Below are positions 22,933-32,915 of a DNA stretch of 64,000 nucleotides, piece by piece. The stretch lies in contig BCHX01000007.1 of NCBI GenBank assembly GCA_001599755.1, positions 3,224,001-3,288,000 of the forward strand, given 5' to 3'. The DNA is from Gliomastix tumulicola. Lineage: Eukaryota; Ascomycota; Sordariomycetes; Hypocreales; Bionectriaceae. A model generated the notes under the pieces. That model worked only from the letters and a program-made list of their open reading frames with translations. It was not told the origin of the DNA and ran no database searches. Every line of letters begins with the position of its first letter. The first letter of the stretch is position 1. The position numbers were made by a program, and so were the translations under genes.

Positions 22933-23928
22933 GGTATGATGGCTGGAGGCCATGGGTCTATAGTGGCATTCGGGGATGATGTATATAGTCGGCAGTGATG
23001 ATTGGAATGAGAAAATGAATGAACCTGTCCTACGGATCGGTAGTTGAAACCATCTCCTTTGCCAATACTGAGTTTTGGGTGACAATACATATCGGCCAAC
23101 TCTCTGGCTGTGTGTTTAATTGCAATTGATATTTTCTTGAACCATACGCTTCTTGCGGCTGTGACGCGTCACCGAGTGTAGATAGCCTCAGAGTGATAAC
23201 TTGAACATCGAGGCTCCGCTGATAGAGACAACGTGATAGACTCCCTCAGCTTTCTTCCGTATTGAACACCAATCACTCACTCGTAATCACTGATAACTTC
23301 ATATCCTGCAATTCCCATTATGCCCTCTGCGGGATCGCTGTTGGAGGCATGTGGCAGCGTTTCAAGCTAGACCCTTGTGGTATGCCGAAGACCCGGCGCG
23401 AATTCAGGGGCCACGAGCGGGATCGGCAGCTCTGCATGGCCATCCGCTCGCTGCACGATGACGATCTCCCCAAAGTCTCCGGCCGCTGCAATGGGGGAAC
23501 GAGAAACAGGGTCCTCTAAACGAGCGCCGAGGCATCACATTCTCGCCTCTCGTCTCTCTCGGTCTCCCTGACGGGGCGCTACGGAGGCATTGGTAGGTGT
23601 TTCCCGGCCTCGATTTGGCAAGGCTCATTGCGGGGTGGCATGGCGGACCTCGAGCTGTCATGCTCCATGGAGGAATCCGGGTGGATTTGGTACCGATATC
23701 CTGACTCTGTGGCGGGCCGGATTTGCGTGTTTCGTTTCGTTTGGAGCTTGTGTCTGTTTCATCTTGGATGATGCAACGAAGGAGGATCACGAACATCCTC
23801 CTGGTCTCACAGGAACACCTAAACGAATGGAGAATCTAGACATATATATAAGTCGCCTCACCCGACGCTCAACGTCCAGATATCTTCCCTCCTCATCAAG
23901 CTTTGTTGTTAGCACAATTACAACAGCC
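22933..23928. promoter_or_regulatory. Spacer with promoter of the GH26-like gene
   Basis: About 1 kb without a supported gene. Its 3' end carries TATATATAAG at 23843-23852 and a short leader before the next ATG. Confidence 0.5.
23843..23852 (+). promoter_or_regulatory. TATA box of the GH26-like gene
   Basis: TATATATAAG lies 77 bp upstream of the start codon at 23929. Confidence 0.6.
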
Positions 23929-25038
23929 ATGAAGACCAACGCAGCTCTCGCTCTCGCCTCTGCCGCCGTGGCCAGCGCCACTCCCATCGCCCGCCAGGCT
24001 GGCTCGACCCAGTTCATCATCGGCCAGAACTACCTCAATGAGTGGCGCGGCTTCGAGTCTGGTGTCCGCACGCCTGCTGGCGTAAGCCTGTACGGAGACA
24101 TCTGGGGCGCTGGTGGTCTCAACCCCGAGTCCCAGGAGCTTCTGGCCGCCTACGCTGCCGACCATGAGTAAGATATATTTTATCCCTAATGAGACTTGAG
24201 TGACCTAGATGCTGACCGTATTTTAGCGGATACGTCGAGATCGGCCTGAGCTGGAAGGACGCCATGACCCAGCACGGCTACACGCAGTACCAGGGTGCCA
24301 AGCTCTGCAACGACATCACCAACGGCGTCTTTGACGATGCCCTCAACAACCTCGCCCAGTACTTCAACCAGTACCCCAACGTCAAGTACCTCATCCGCCC
24401 TGACTATGAGGTGTCTGGCAACCTCCACGCCAACACTGACGAGTCCGGCTTCAACCCGGACACCTTCGACTTTGAGGCTTATCCTGCCGCCTACCGCCAC
24501 ATCCATGAGGTCATTGGCGGCCAGGTCTCCAACGCCGCCTTCATGTACCACCCTGTTCGCGGATCCGCTGAGACTCTCTACCCCGGTGACGATGTCGTTG
24601 ACTACCAGGGTAAGTTCAGAATATCACACTCGCACCCCATAGCTCGAACTGCTAACTCACATCGCCTCTCAAGGCTTCTCCATCTTCAACAACGACGTCT
24701 GCATCCCCGTCGGCAACACCGTCAACTGCGAGGGCGACGTCCTCGACCCCAACATCCTCATCGACATCAACTTCGCCACCAAGCCCAAGTGGGTGGCCGA
24801 GTCCGGCGTTCAGCCCCCGGCGTCCTCCGACTCCGCCGCCACCATTGAGTACTTCAGCCGCCTCGTCGACATGATCGAGACCTACGACTTTGCCGGCTGG
24901 GCCTACATCAACTCCAACTGGCCTGAGCACGGCTGGCCCCCGGAGGTCTGGGGCGACTCCCGCATCGAGACCAACGCTCCCCTGCTGGAGTGGTTCAACG
25001 CCAATGTTGCCACTGTTTCCCGCTACGTCTTTGGTTGA
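23929..25038 (+). CDS. Secreted glycoside hydrolase, GH26-like (clan GH-A)
   Basis: Three exons (23929-24167, 24227-24609, 24674-25038) with GTAAG donors give 328 residues. A signal peptide of about 18 residues is followed by a short Ile-Ala-Arg propeptide-like segment. The mature part reads as a TIM barrel: Y-L-I-R-P-D-Y-E at the fourth strand places Glu141 as probable acid/base, and K-W-V-A-E-S-G places Glu250 as probable nucleophile. The Y-P-G-D-D-V-V-D-Y-Q-G-F segment matches the layout of GH26 and related GH-A families. The canonical R-P-x-H-E-M of GH26 mannanases is changed to R-P-D-Y-E-V, so substrate (mannan, xylan or another beta-glycan) is open. No carbohydrate-binding module. Confidence 0.75.
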
Positions 25039-25607
25039 AGAATAATAGCAGGGGCAGCATGCATTATTGTATATATGTGGTGCGCTGAGTATATATATTA
25101 CGAGGTGATTTGGGGAACGGGGGAATACGAGGTGTTGTTATGAGATCAAAATGCAAAGGAATTTCGGAGAGAGCAATGTGTATATAGACCATAAGTCTGT
25201 CCTTGAGGCAAAATTATGGATAAATGCAACTTGCACCTGTTGAAAGACATGTCACATTACTACAATATGTTAGAGAATCGCTAAGCTTTTGTGCAATTTA
25301 TTGTCTATTGACTATCGAAATGCGTGGCTTGCTTGGGCCATACATCCTATATTACGTCGTGACTCGAAACTACTCGTAGTCATCTCAAATTCGCATTGCT
25401 GTCGCAACCGCAACCTTTACTCATGTAGTTGCGATTCAAAATCCAAAGTCAAAATCAAAACCGGCTCCAATAGAGCTATATCCCCCCATTAGAGACTGTC
25501 ATGGCGACTCAACTTCGCTATCAACCGCGACCTGCTCTTCGTTCCGAGACTCCGCCGTCTTTATGAAAGATCGGGAGTCATATGATGAATCCTGTTCGTA
25601 TTGGATA
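25039..25607. other. Convergent spacer, 25039-25607
   Basis: AT-richer 3' flank of two convergent genes, with TATATATATTA-like tracts near 25090. No gene is supported. Confidence 0.5.
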
Positions 25608-28058
25608 TCAAATCTCGGGGGGTTCCTCACCACGAATCTCCCAGCCCCATCGAGCGCCTTGCTGCCGTAAGTCCTTGATCTCCCGGCCCCGACTGCTGAG
25701 GTTGATTTCGTTGTCCACAGGGCTCTCCAGGAGCGCCAGGAACTCTGCGCTATAAGCTTGCATGAGGTCCAGCATTGCGTTGCCGTCATCATTCATGTGG
25801 TTGATGTCTGCTCCCTCTCGAATGCAGATTTCGCGGATGGTGGGATTCTGCAGAGCCAGTGGCGTCAGGAGCACTGTCTGACCATCCTTCTCTGCCTGTC
25901 TGACATCCATTCCCAGATCTATCAAGCCATACAGCTCGAGTGCATCGGAGTATGCATAGTGGGAGTCCCGTACGAATTTCTGGACTAGGAACAGCTGGCC
26001 ACGATTGTCATGTCGGTTGAGGATCTCGCCCGCCTGGTTGAGAGTAAGAGCCTTCTCATGGGCGTTCCTCCATCTTCCACATCCCTGGCATGTCCCATAA
26101 GGACTAAAACGGCTAGCGCACTGATCGGGGAATCTGGCATGAGCATAGATATCAAGGATGTGGCCAATGTCGGAAGGTGCTAAATCGGTTTTGGCCGGGA
26201 TGTGGACTGCGTAGGTGCCGTCGTCCGCTTGGGCGTCTGGATCAGACATGCACTCGAGCAGGAGAAACTCGAGCTTGCCCATCAGACTGTGGCGGTCTCT
26301 GGAGTAGGTGGTGCCGAAATCCAATTCCATCTCCCAAAGGTGGTGAAGCGGCGTGCGCCCCTCATGGTCCTTCGCGTGGGTGTAGGTGCCATGCTGCTTG
26401 AGGAGTCGTAGCGTCTCGGGCGTTCCGTAGCGTGCGGCGGTGTGGAAGATCGTTCTGCCAGCGCTGTCAGCAATGAAGACGTTGGCACCCTTGCCCAGGA
26501 GGTAGGAGATGCGAGCAAGAGTATACTCCTTTTTCTTCTCAACCACCTCACAGCAGTGGTGGAGGACCGTTCTGCCACTGGCATCGGCGGCGTTGATATC
26601 TGCAACATGGTCAACAAAATACCTGAATATATCGCCTTCATCCTGTGGGTGGCCCTCGGAGTTGCGCGCAACACCAATGATAGGCAAGTAGGGACACCGG
26701 TTGCCATCCTCGCCATGGTAGTATCCGTTGATGTCCATGCCCATTCGTCGAAGGAGCTTTAGCGTCTCAAGACTCCGGACAGAGCCCACGAGCCCATGTT
26801 CCCCTTCCGCCGTGTGTGCATTGAGATTCAAAAGGTACTTCACTAGGGGGACATCGTTGACCTCGAGAGCAATGCGAAGCGGAGACTTATCTTTGATGTC
26901 GTCGCTCAATGCCGATGCAACGGGCGTGCCTATAGTCGCTCCATGTTTGAGAAGCTCCTCCACAACTGGGATGGAGCTCGGTAGCTTGTGAAATGCTTTG
27001 GAGAGGGCAGCACATTGCATGGCGGAGAGACGGCCTCCCGCGTTCGTAGGTAGAGAGCTTGATCTCGCGTCGGCACCATTGGCAAGAAGAGTGCGAACTA
27101 GTGGTACACTGCCACCGCAAATGGCCTGGTGTAGGAGTCTGTCTACTTGAACTTGGTCAGTAGGCATTTGAGCACCGTGGTTAAGAAACAGGTCGAACAT
27201 CTCCTGCTGGCCTGATACAACCGCTCGGAATAGACGCCAGTCTTGCTGCGCAAACTCTGGGCGGCTGATCAAAATTTGTTTGGTAACGTCGTAGAGACCG
27301 GCTTTGCCGACGCATACACGAACCCCTAAAACCCCTTCCGTGACTTCCTCCTTCACCATTGCCTCGTCGAGGGCCACGCTCGCTGCATCTCGGCGACTGT
27401 CGCGTGTGGCGTCCGACTCAGGCCTCGGGTCTTGTTCGAGAAGGAGGCGTACAAGGTCGATATGACCCAAGTTGCATGCCATGCTCAAGATGGAGGAGTA
27501 TCCGGAAGCGGGAAAATGGATGCAGAGTGGTCCATATGTATTCAACATTCGAGAGACAAGGTCCGTCAAACCTAGCTTCACTGCCGGCACAATGGGGTTC
27601 TTCCGAGACATCTTGCGTTTGATCAACTTGGCCGGCATGGTTTCCATCTCAAAAATCCTCTCTGCAAGTTGAACATGCCCATGTTCCAAAGCTAGCTTGA
27701 TGTGCTTCAATTTGCAAAGACCTGGTGCATACTGGAGAACCAGGGAGAACGTCTGCATGTTCCCCGTCTTCGCCACCATCTTCATTGCAGAACCGCTGGG
27801 TGGCGTGTCGTCCTCTCCCAATCTGCGTTTTCGAGACTTCTCCCGATTAGAAATCTCGTGGGCCTGGTAGAGAAATGCATTGAATTGCTCGTGGAAATCC
27901 CTGGAGGTCAAAGACAAGGACCAAAAGGTTTGTACAGTCGAGGATAAATCTTCATCCTGAGCAATGCACTCGCTGATGTGATTGACTATCTCGGCCGGAA
28001 GTCTGTGGTAGAAGAGCGCTGTGCGGGACTCCTCGCTAGATGATGGTGCAGCCATCAT
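25608..28058 (-). CDS. F-box-like/ankyrin-repeat protein A
   Basis: Single-exon 816-residue protein. Residues about 15-65 (F-Y-H-R-L-P-A-E-I-V then an L-T-S-R-x-F-H motif) resemble the F-box helices of fungal F-box/ankyrin proteins. The remainder is a long ankyrin array with recognisable units: H-V-Q-L-A-E-R, G-H-I-D-L-V-R-L-L-L, S-G-R-T-V-L-H-H, A-G-R-T-I-F-H-T-A-A and E-G-R-T-P-L-H-H. It is a paralogue of the neighbouring gene at 29134: same order, same N-terminal L-T/S-S-R-D-F-H motif, and a shared late segment (here L-N-R-H-D-N-R-G). No signal peptide or membrane helix. If the F-box is functional, it would recruit substrates to an SCF ubiquitin ligase; the target is unknown. Confidence 0.85.
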   Translation of the reverse strand: MMAAPSSSEESRTALFYHRLPAEIVNHISECIAQDEDLSSTVQTFWSLSLTSRDFHEQFNAFLYQAHEISNREKSRKRRLGEDDTPPSGSAMKMVAKTGNMQTFSLVLQYAPGLCKLKHIKLALEHGHVQLAERIFEMETMPAKLIKRKMSRKNPIVPAVKLGLTDLVSRMLNTYGPLCIHFPASGYSSILSMACNLGHIDLVRLLLEQDPRPESDATRDSRRDAASVALDEAMVKEEVTEGVLGVRVCVGKAGLYDVTKQILISRPEFAQQDWRLFRAVVSGQQEMFDLFLNHGAQMPTDQVQVDRLLHQAICGGSVPLVRTLLANGADARSSSLPTNAGGRLSAMQCAALSKAFHKLPSSIPVVEELLKHGATIGTPVASALSDDIKDKSPLRIALEVNDVPLVKYLLNLNAHTAEGEHGLVGSVRSLETLKLLRRMGMDINGYYHGEDGNRCPYLPIIGVARNSEGHPQDEGDIFRYFVDHVADINAADASGRTVLHHCCEVVEKKKEYTLARISYLLGKGANVFIADSAGRTIFHTAARYGTPETLRLLKQHGTYTHAKDHEGRTPLHHLWEMELDFGTTYSRDRHSLMGKLEFLLLECMSDPDAQADDGTYAVHIPAKTDLAPSDIGHILDIYAHARFPDQCASRFSPYGTCQGCGRWRNAHEKALTLNQAGEILNRHDNRGQLFLVQKFVRDSHYAYSDALELYGLIDLGMDVRQAEKDGQTVLLTPLALQNPTIREICIREGADINHMNDDGNAMLDLMQAYSAEFLALLESPVDNEINLSSRGREIKDLRQQGARWGWEIRGEEPPEI

Positions 28059-29133
28059 GGGTGGGCTGGCTTGCCTGATTATGTGACTCTAGACTGTGTT
28101 CAGGCAAAACTGATGCGGGGGCGGTTGCGGTCGTGCAAGGATGACTTCGAGTTGGGGATTCAGACTTAGGTTCAAGGTGAAGTCCAACTAGAGCGGGTTG
28201 GAAGCAAGGGACAAAGATGCGGACGAGTATGAAGAAACAAAGGTCTATCTATTTATCTTGTTGTCAAGGGCAATGAATTCGAGGGCTGACCTCATATCAT
28301 TACGTGGAAGAAGGCATCCTGTGACTGGAGAACACGGTAGGTCCCATGATGCACAGCTGTTTAAGCGAGTTCTATGCGTGTTTTCACCAATTCTGAGAGA
28401 CACACTGATGTTAAAGAAGCGTGAATAATCAGAAGGTTGCCCAGGTATCCTATCTACGAAATAACTCTTCGCTGAGGTCGGGAGCGGAATGAGACGCGTC
28501 GTAGGCGCCCTGTTGAGTAGATTGACAGTGACTTGGGGAATATTCGCCCTTGCACTATCTATAATAGTAATGTTCAATCATTGCTGAGGAAGAGTCTTTG
28601 TTAGACGAATAGCGCTGACGAGAGCTAGGCAATAATTATTTCTGCCGTGCCTGATGGCTGCTATCTGCATCTATTGAAGGATGCCGATATCGGTGCGGAC
28701 GTCCTTCTGAAAAATGACGTACATACTTCGAAGTCATGAGTTAATGGTAGAAGAACCCTAGACCGACGACATCCATAGAACTGCGTGCGCATTCAAGTCA
28801 GCATTCACGATGGATGGAACATATAGAGCTCTGGTCATGGAAGGGCTCGAATGACTTGTAGCCTCTTAGTATATGATGACACTTGCTTGAGTTGAGACAT
28901 TTCTAGATTTCATGAACTCAGCGTTGTCATTGCTGCTATCAAAAGCTGACCTCACTAGATATAGATGTAAAGATGAACGAAATATAGCTATAGCAATCTG
29001 ATTTATTTATCTGTAAGTGTCATAGAACTATGCTATCTGTCGAGAAAACTAACAGCACACGAGAGACTTACACTTGTGCCCTAGTGATAATCAATATGTC
29101 TAATTATCGGAAGAGATCAAATCGTCAATTTGG
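28059..29133. other. Spacer between the ankyrin paralogues
   Basis: About 1.1 kb, moderately AT-rich. It holds the promoter of paralogue A at its left side and the 3' end of paralogue B at its right. No gene is supported. Confidence 0.5.
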
Positions 29134-31470
29134 TCATTTCTCGCTGACGGGATTGGTGCTTGCTCCCAGGCTCAACAAAAAATCCCTGAGCTCATTATTG
29201 CCTGCACGTATAGCAGCTTGGAGAGGGGTTGTGCCGGACGCATCTGCCTTGGTGAAGTCGGCGCCGAGTTGAAGGAGGAGTTGGGCTTTGGACAAGACAG
29301 ATTGATGTCTGTTCGAAGGCTGGAGGTTAGGGGGCTCCTGTGCACCGGCGGTGTGAACAAGCATGAGCTTTCCTGCATTATCACGACGGTTGATGAGAGC
29401 AGCGACATGGACATCCGTCCAGAGATTCTCAAGGTCAACAAGGGAATGGATATGCTCCAAGTATGGCTTATAGGGGTGAATCTCATCTGAGGACTTGCAT
29501 CTCGAATACAGCCAGAGAATATGAACCATCTGCGTCTGCGTGATCCAATCATTGACGGGAACATACATGGCATGTGTTCCGTTGTGAGAGCGTGCGTCAG
29601 GATCGGCCCTGAGTCGTAAGAGCAGAAGTTCGGCCCTCTTGATCTTGAGGTGAAAGCCATACTCGTTCCCTGGCCGGTTCATGAGTTCATGGAGCGGTGT
29701 AGAGCCGTTATGGTCCCCTGCATTGACGTTTGCGCCACGTTCTGCAAGCACTGTCACCATGTGCTCGTCACCGTGCCTGACGGCTTCATGAAGCGCCGTC
29801 CGGCCTTCGGAGTCTGCCACATTGGGATTCGCATTTCTATCGAGAAGGCAAGATAGATAGCGGGAACGGTCATAGTACGCGTTACAGCAATGGAAGAGGG
29901 CTGTTCTGCCAAGGCTATCAGTCGCATTGACATCTGCAACGTTGTTGACGAGGTACTCAAAGACACGGAAACCCATCGAGAAGGGATCTGAGAATCGATA
30001 GCTTCGAGTGACCATTATGAGCGGGAAGCTGCCATCGACCCCTGGCTTATTAATATCAAGACCGTACTTCTCAAGCGCCTGAACAGCTTCAATACTCCGT
30101 ACAAAGTACATCGGGCACATCTGGTGCGGGACTAGATGCGCATTGGCTTGGAGGAGATACTCAACAAGCGGGATATCGTCGATGTCAAGAGCGAGACGTA
30201 GGGGGCTCCGTTCGTACTTGACAACCACAAAGTCCCACGTACTTCGATCAACGTGCGGATGCTCAACTGCTGCGCCGTGCTTGAGAAGTAGATCTGCAAT
30301 GGCAACCGATGCCGCGCCTCCATTGAACATCTTCCCAATAGCTACGGCTTGTAGGGCAGTTTGTATAATCTCACCGCCGTCGCCGCCGCTGCTGCTGCTG
30401 CTGCTGCTGCTACTGACGTCGTCGTCTAGATGCTCTCCTTCGTTGCTGTCTGCTGGGTAAAGCTCTCTGACGCTTGCGCCAAGCTCTAGGAGCCTCTGGA
30501 CAAGTGCGAGGGAGCCTGAATAGATGGCATCGTGAAGAGCACAATCAAGCGAAGCCTGGTCCGGGAATTTGATTCCATGTTCGACGAGTAGGTCGAAAAT
30601 GTCAGCACGTCCAACCTGGAGAGCAATCGTCAAGTACTGCTCTGGTTGGTCTAGCTTGGGATTTCGGGAAAGGATCTCCTTTACCACATCAATGAACCCC
30701 TCCACAATTCCGGAGTACCTGGTGATTCCAAAGCGGTAAATCCCTCTTGGGGGGTTGATCTGCTCAGAGAATTCCAAGCCGGCGGGATTGTTGGGCCAGA
30801 TGGCAAAAGCCAGCGGAGCTTTTCGATGCACCCCCCAATCTGTACGGGTTGTGTGATTCAGGTCCGCACCTTGGTCGAGAAAGAATCGCACAAGATCCAC
30901 GTGACCATTCTCGCACGCTGTGTGAAGAACTGTGAAACCACTGGAAGCTATATTGTAGTCCATCGGGGCACAGATCTCGGTAATCATGGTGGCCATCTTC
31001 AGCGAGCCCTGCACGGCTACATCAAAGAGTGGGTTCTTCGATGACTTGTGTCGGGAACGGTGCACCTTTTTTTTCATAGGCTCCTGGCCAAGCAGTAGCT
31101 CGGCAATATCGAGCCGGTCGAATCCAATTGCTTCTCTGAGATGCCGCAGCTTCAATAGGCCAGGCGCGTGTTCGCATACCAGGGCAACTGTATCGAGCTG
31201 TTGGCGAGCCGAAGCCCAATCCATCGCCGATTTTCTTCTTTCTTCGTCGGACAAGAAAGGCGGACCCTGACGAGCGTCTTCCTGAGCCTTTCGCTGACTG
31301 GCTTCATAGAGCAACGGGTTGAACAATCTGTGGAAATCCCGAGACGTTGATGCCAGTGCATGGAGTGTCTTCAGCGCATCAGATGAGTCTTCATAGTTGC
31401 CTACGTAGTGGCCAACGTGAAGATCTAGCTCAGCGGGAAAGCCAGTGTAGAAACAACCTCGGGTCGTCAT
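29134..31470 (-). CDS. F-box-like/ankyrin-repeat protein B
   Basis: Single-exon protein, 778 residues from the ATG at 31470; the frame stays open with another ATG at 31695. I prefer 31470 because paralogue A starts close to the same F-box-like segment (F-P-A-E-L-D then S-T-S-R-D-F-H). About a dozen ankyrin units follow, with clear consensus copies (T-V-L-H-T-A-C-E-N-G-H-V-D-L-V-R-F, G-R-T-A-L-H-E-A-V-R-H-G, N-G-S-T-P-L-H-E-L). A run of nine Ser, encoded by a CTG/AGC repeat, sits in a disordered loop in the middle. The late segment I-N-R-R-D-N-A-G-K-L-M-L-V matches paralogue A. Probably an intracellular adaptor; no target known. Confidence 0.85.
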   Translation of the reverse strand: MTTRGCFYTGFPAELDLHVGHYVGNYEDSSDALKTLHALASTSRDFHRLFNPLLYEASQRKAQEDARQGPPFLSDEERRKSAMDWASARQQLDTVALVCEHAPGLLKLRHLREAIGFDRLDIAELLLGQEPMKKKVHRSRHKSSKNPLFDVAVQGSLKMATMITEICAPMDYNIASSGFTVLHTACENGHVDLVRFFLDQGADLNHTTRTDWGVHRKAPLAFAIWPNNPAGLEFSEQINPPRGIYRFGITRYSGIVEGFIDVVKEILSRNPKLDQPEQYLTIALQVGRADIFDLLVEHGIKFPDQASLDCALHDAIYSGSLALVQRLLELGASVRELYPADSNEGEHLDDDVSSSSSSSSSGGDGGEIIQTALQAVAIGKMFNGGAASVAIADLLLKHGAAVEHPHVDRSTWDFVVVKYERSPLRLALDIDDIPLVEYLLQANAHLVPHQMCPMYFVRSIEAVQALEKYGLDINKPGVDGSFPLIMVTRSYRFSDPFSMGFRVFEYLVNNVADVNATDSLGRTALFHCCNAYYDRSRYLSCLLDRNANPNVADSEGRTALHEAVRHGDEHMVTVLAERGANVNAGDHNGSTPLHELMNRPGNEYGFHLKIKRAELLLLRLRADPDARSHNGTHAMYVPVNDWITQTQMVHILWLYSRCKSSDEIHPYKPYLEHIHSLVDLENLWTDVHVAALINRRDNAGKLMLVHTAGAQEPPNLQPSNRHQSVLSKAQLLLQLGADFTKADASGTTPLQAAIRAGNNELRDFLLSLGASTNPVSEK
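30388..30411 (-). repeat. AGC (Ser) triplet repeat inside ankyrin gene B
   Basis: A GCT run on the plus strand encodes a poly-Ser tract in the minus-strand protein. Confidence 0.8.
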
Positions 31471-32177
31471 GGTGCTAGGAGGATGATCGGTGCCAGGGGG
31501 ATGATCTAGCGAATCCGTTGTAATTGTTTCCGTTAACGGATCGGCTGAGAGAGTTCTGCAAGTACTGTCGTGAACTACCAGTATGTGGGTTGGTGCGCTC
31601 TTCAGGCAATGTGGGTATCGCGTTTGAGTGAAGGTTACAAAGAAGCCGTGGATAGGTAAATACCGGTACTCACTTATATTGCTGGTAGAGAGCATATGTT
31701 TTCGCAGGAGAGAAGGTTAGGATACATTGGGCTGACCTATCAAATGGATTGGGAGTTTGGACGGCTCTGAGTTATTTGCTTTGGCTAGGTAACGTTCTGC
31801 TTAGGCGGATCAGTTTTGCCATAGTGTTTTGTAAGTGTCGCTATGTATTTCGTGAGCTAGTGGTTGCGAACAATACCCGACTGCTGTGTGCCCCTCCAAG
31901 GCCTGTAAAGATACGTGGCAGCTACATGACAGGTACGTGACAGGGCTGTAATCGCGTGCAGAAAGAACTGGTAACTGCATGGTTCGATGTTCAATACTGT
32001 CCACCTCTGTTCAATGTCGCTGGACTCAGGTTACCTACTAAACGAAACTCGATTTGAGCGGTAGGAGGAACCATGTCGTGATTAGGACTGCGAGCGTTCG
32101 AAACAGTTTGAACCTGGAATTCTGGATTGCTAAATGTATTCGACCCAATGAGGGAGGCAATCGTCGGCCTTATAATT
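31471..32177. other. Spacer upstream of ankyrin gene B
   Basis: Includes the promoter of gene B and the 3' flank of the orphan ankyrin array. No gene is supported. Confidence 0.45.
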
Positions 32178-32915
32178 CTACCCGATTGTCAACGGTGCAT
32201 TGGTATCTCTCTGTTGCTTTTCTAGCATATGCACAATGTCTGTGTGCCCCCTATCCGAAGCCGCTCGAAGTGCGCTGCCGTAGAATCCGCCTCGAGCATT
32301 CACATCAGCCCCTTTGTCTAGGAGTCGTTGCACGATTTTAACGTGCCCTCCATGACAAGCTGCTTGCAAGGCATTGCCATGAAACCCGCCTGAGGCGTTG
32401 ACGTCGGCCCCCTTCTCAAGCAGCAGCTGCACAATGTCGAGATGCCCTTCATGGGAAGCTGCCTGCAGCGCACGTCCCCCCTGCGCGTCGATACTGGCTC
32501 CCTCGTCCAATAGCGTCCGTACAATGTCCAGGTATCCTCCATGGGAAGCGGCGAACAGCGCAGTCCCGAAATTGCCGCTCTGGGCGTCGGCATCGGCCCC
32601 TTCGTCTAGCAGCAGCTGCACGATGTCGAGATGGCCTTGGTGGGAGGCTGCAAATAGCGCGTTTCCGTACAGACCGCCCTGTGCGTTGACGTCGGCGCCG
32701 TTTTGTAGTAGCAGTCGGACAATCTCGATGTGGCCTCCGTGAGCCGCGGCCTGGAGGGCATTCCCAAACTCCCCCGCCTCCTCGTCGTTGATGTTGACCC
32801 CGGCCTCAAGCAGCGTCCGTACCGCGTCGATCTGTCCCTGATGGGATGCCGCCTGGAGAGCATCGCTGTATTCCCCTCCTTCGTCATCGCTCTGAGCTCG
32901 GTCGTCAGGGAGCAT
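32178..32915 (-). CDS. Orphan ankyrin array, NLR-type repeats
   Basis: Single-exon 245-residue protein made almost wholly of seven ankyrin units of 31-34 residues. They share the consensus G-N-A-L-Q-A-A-S-x-G-G-H-x-x-I-V-x-L-L-L-x-x-G-A-D. This degenerate-free type is the one found at the C-terminus of fungal NACHT/NLR receptors, where repeats evolve in concert. The fifth unit lacks the usual three-residue start (F-G-N), a small in-frame loss. There is no NACHT or N-terminal effector domain upstream on this strand, so it is either a stand-alone ankyrin protein or the surviving 3' part of an NLR gene. A CAG acceptor-like sequence directly precedes the ATG, so an upstream exon is possible. Confidence 0.7.
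   Translation of the reverse strand: MLPDDRAQSDDEGGEYSDALQAASHQGQIDAVRTLLEAGVNINDEEAGEFGNALQAAAHGGHIEIVRLLLQNGADVNAQGGLYGNALFAASHQGHLDIVQLLLDEGADADAQSGNFGTALFAASHGGYLDIVRTLLDEGASIDAQGGRALQAASHEGHLDIVQLLLEKGADVNASGGFHGNALQAACHGGHVKIVQRLLDKGADVNARGGFYGSALRAASDRGHTDIVHMLEKQQRDTNAPLTIG

Noticed and set aside
22204..23085. 293-codon minus-strand ORF opposite GH45
   Set aside because: Antisense to a clear GH45 enzyme, Gly/Ala/Arg-rich artefact of GC-rich codons.
29030..29272. 80-codon plus-strand ORF at the end of ankyrin gene B
   Set aside because: Overlaps the antisense of a real ankyrin gene and has no motif.
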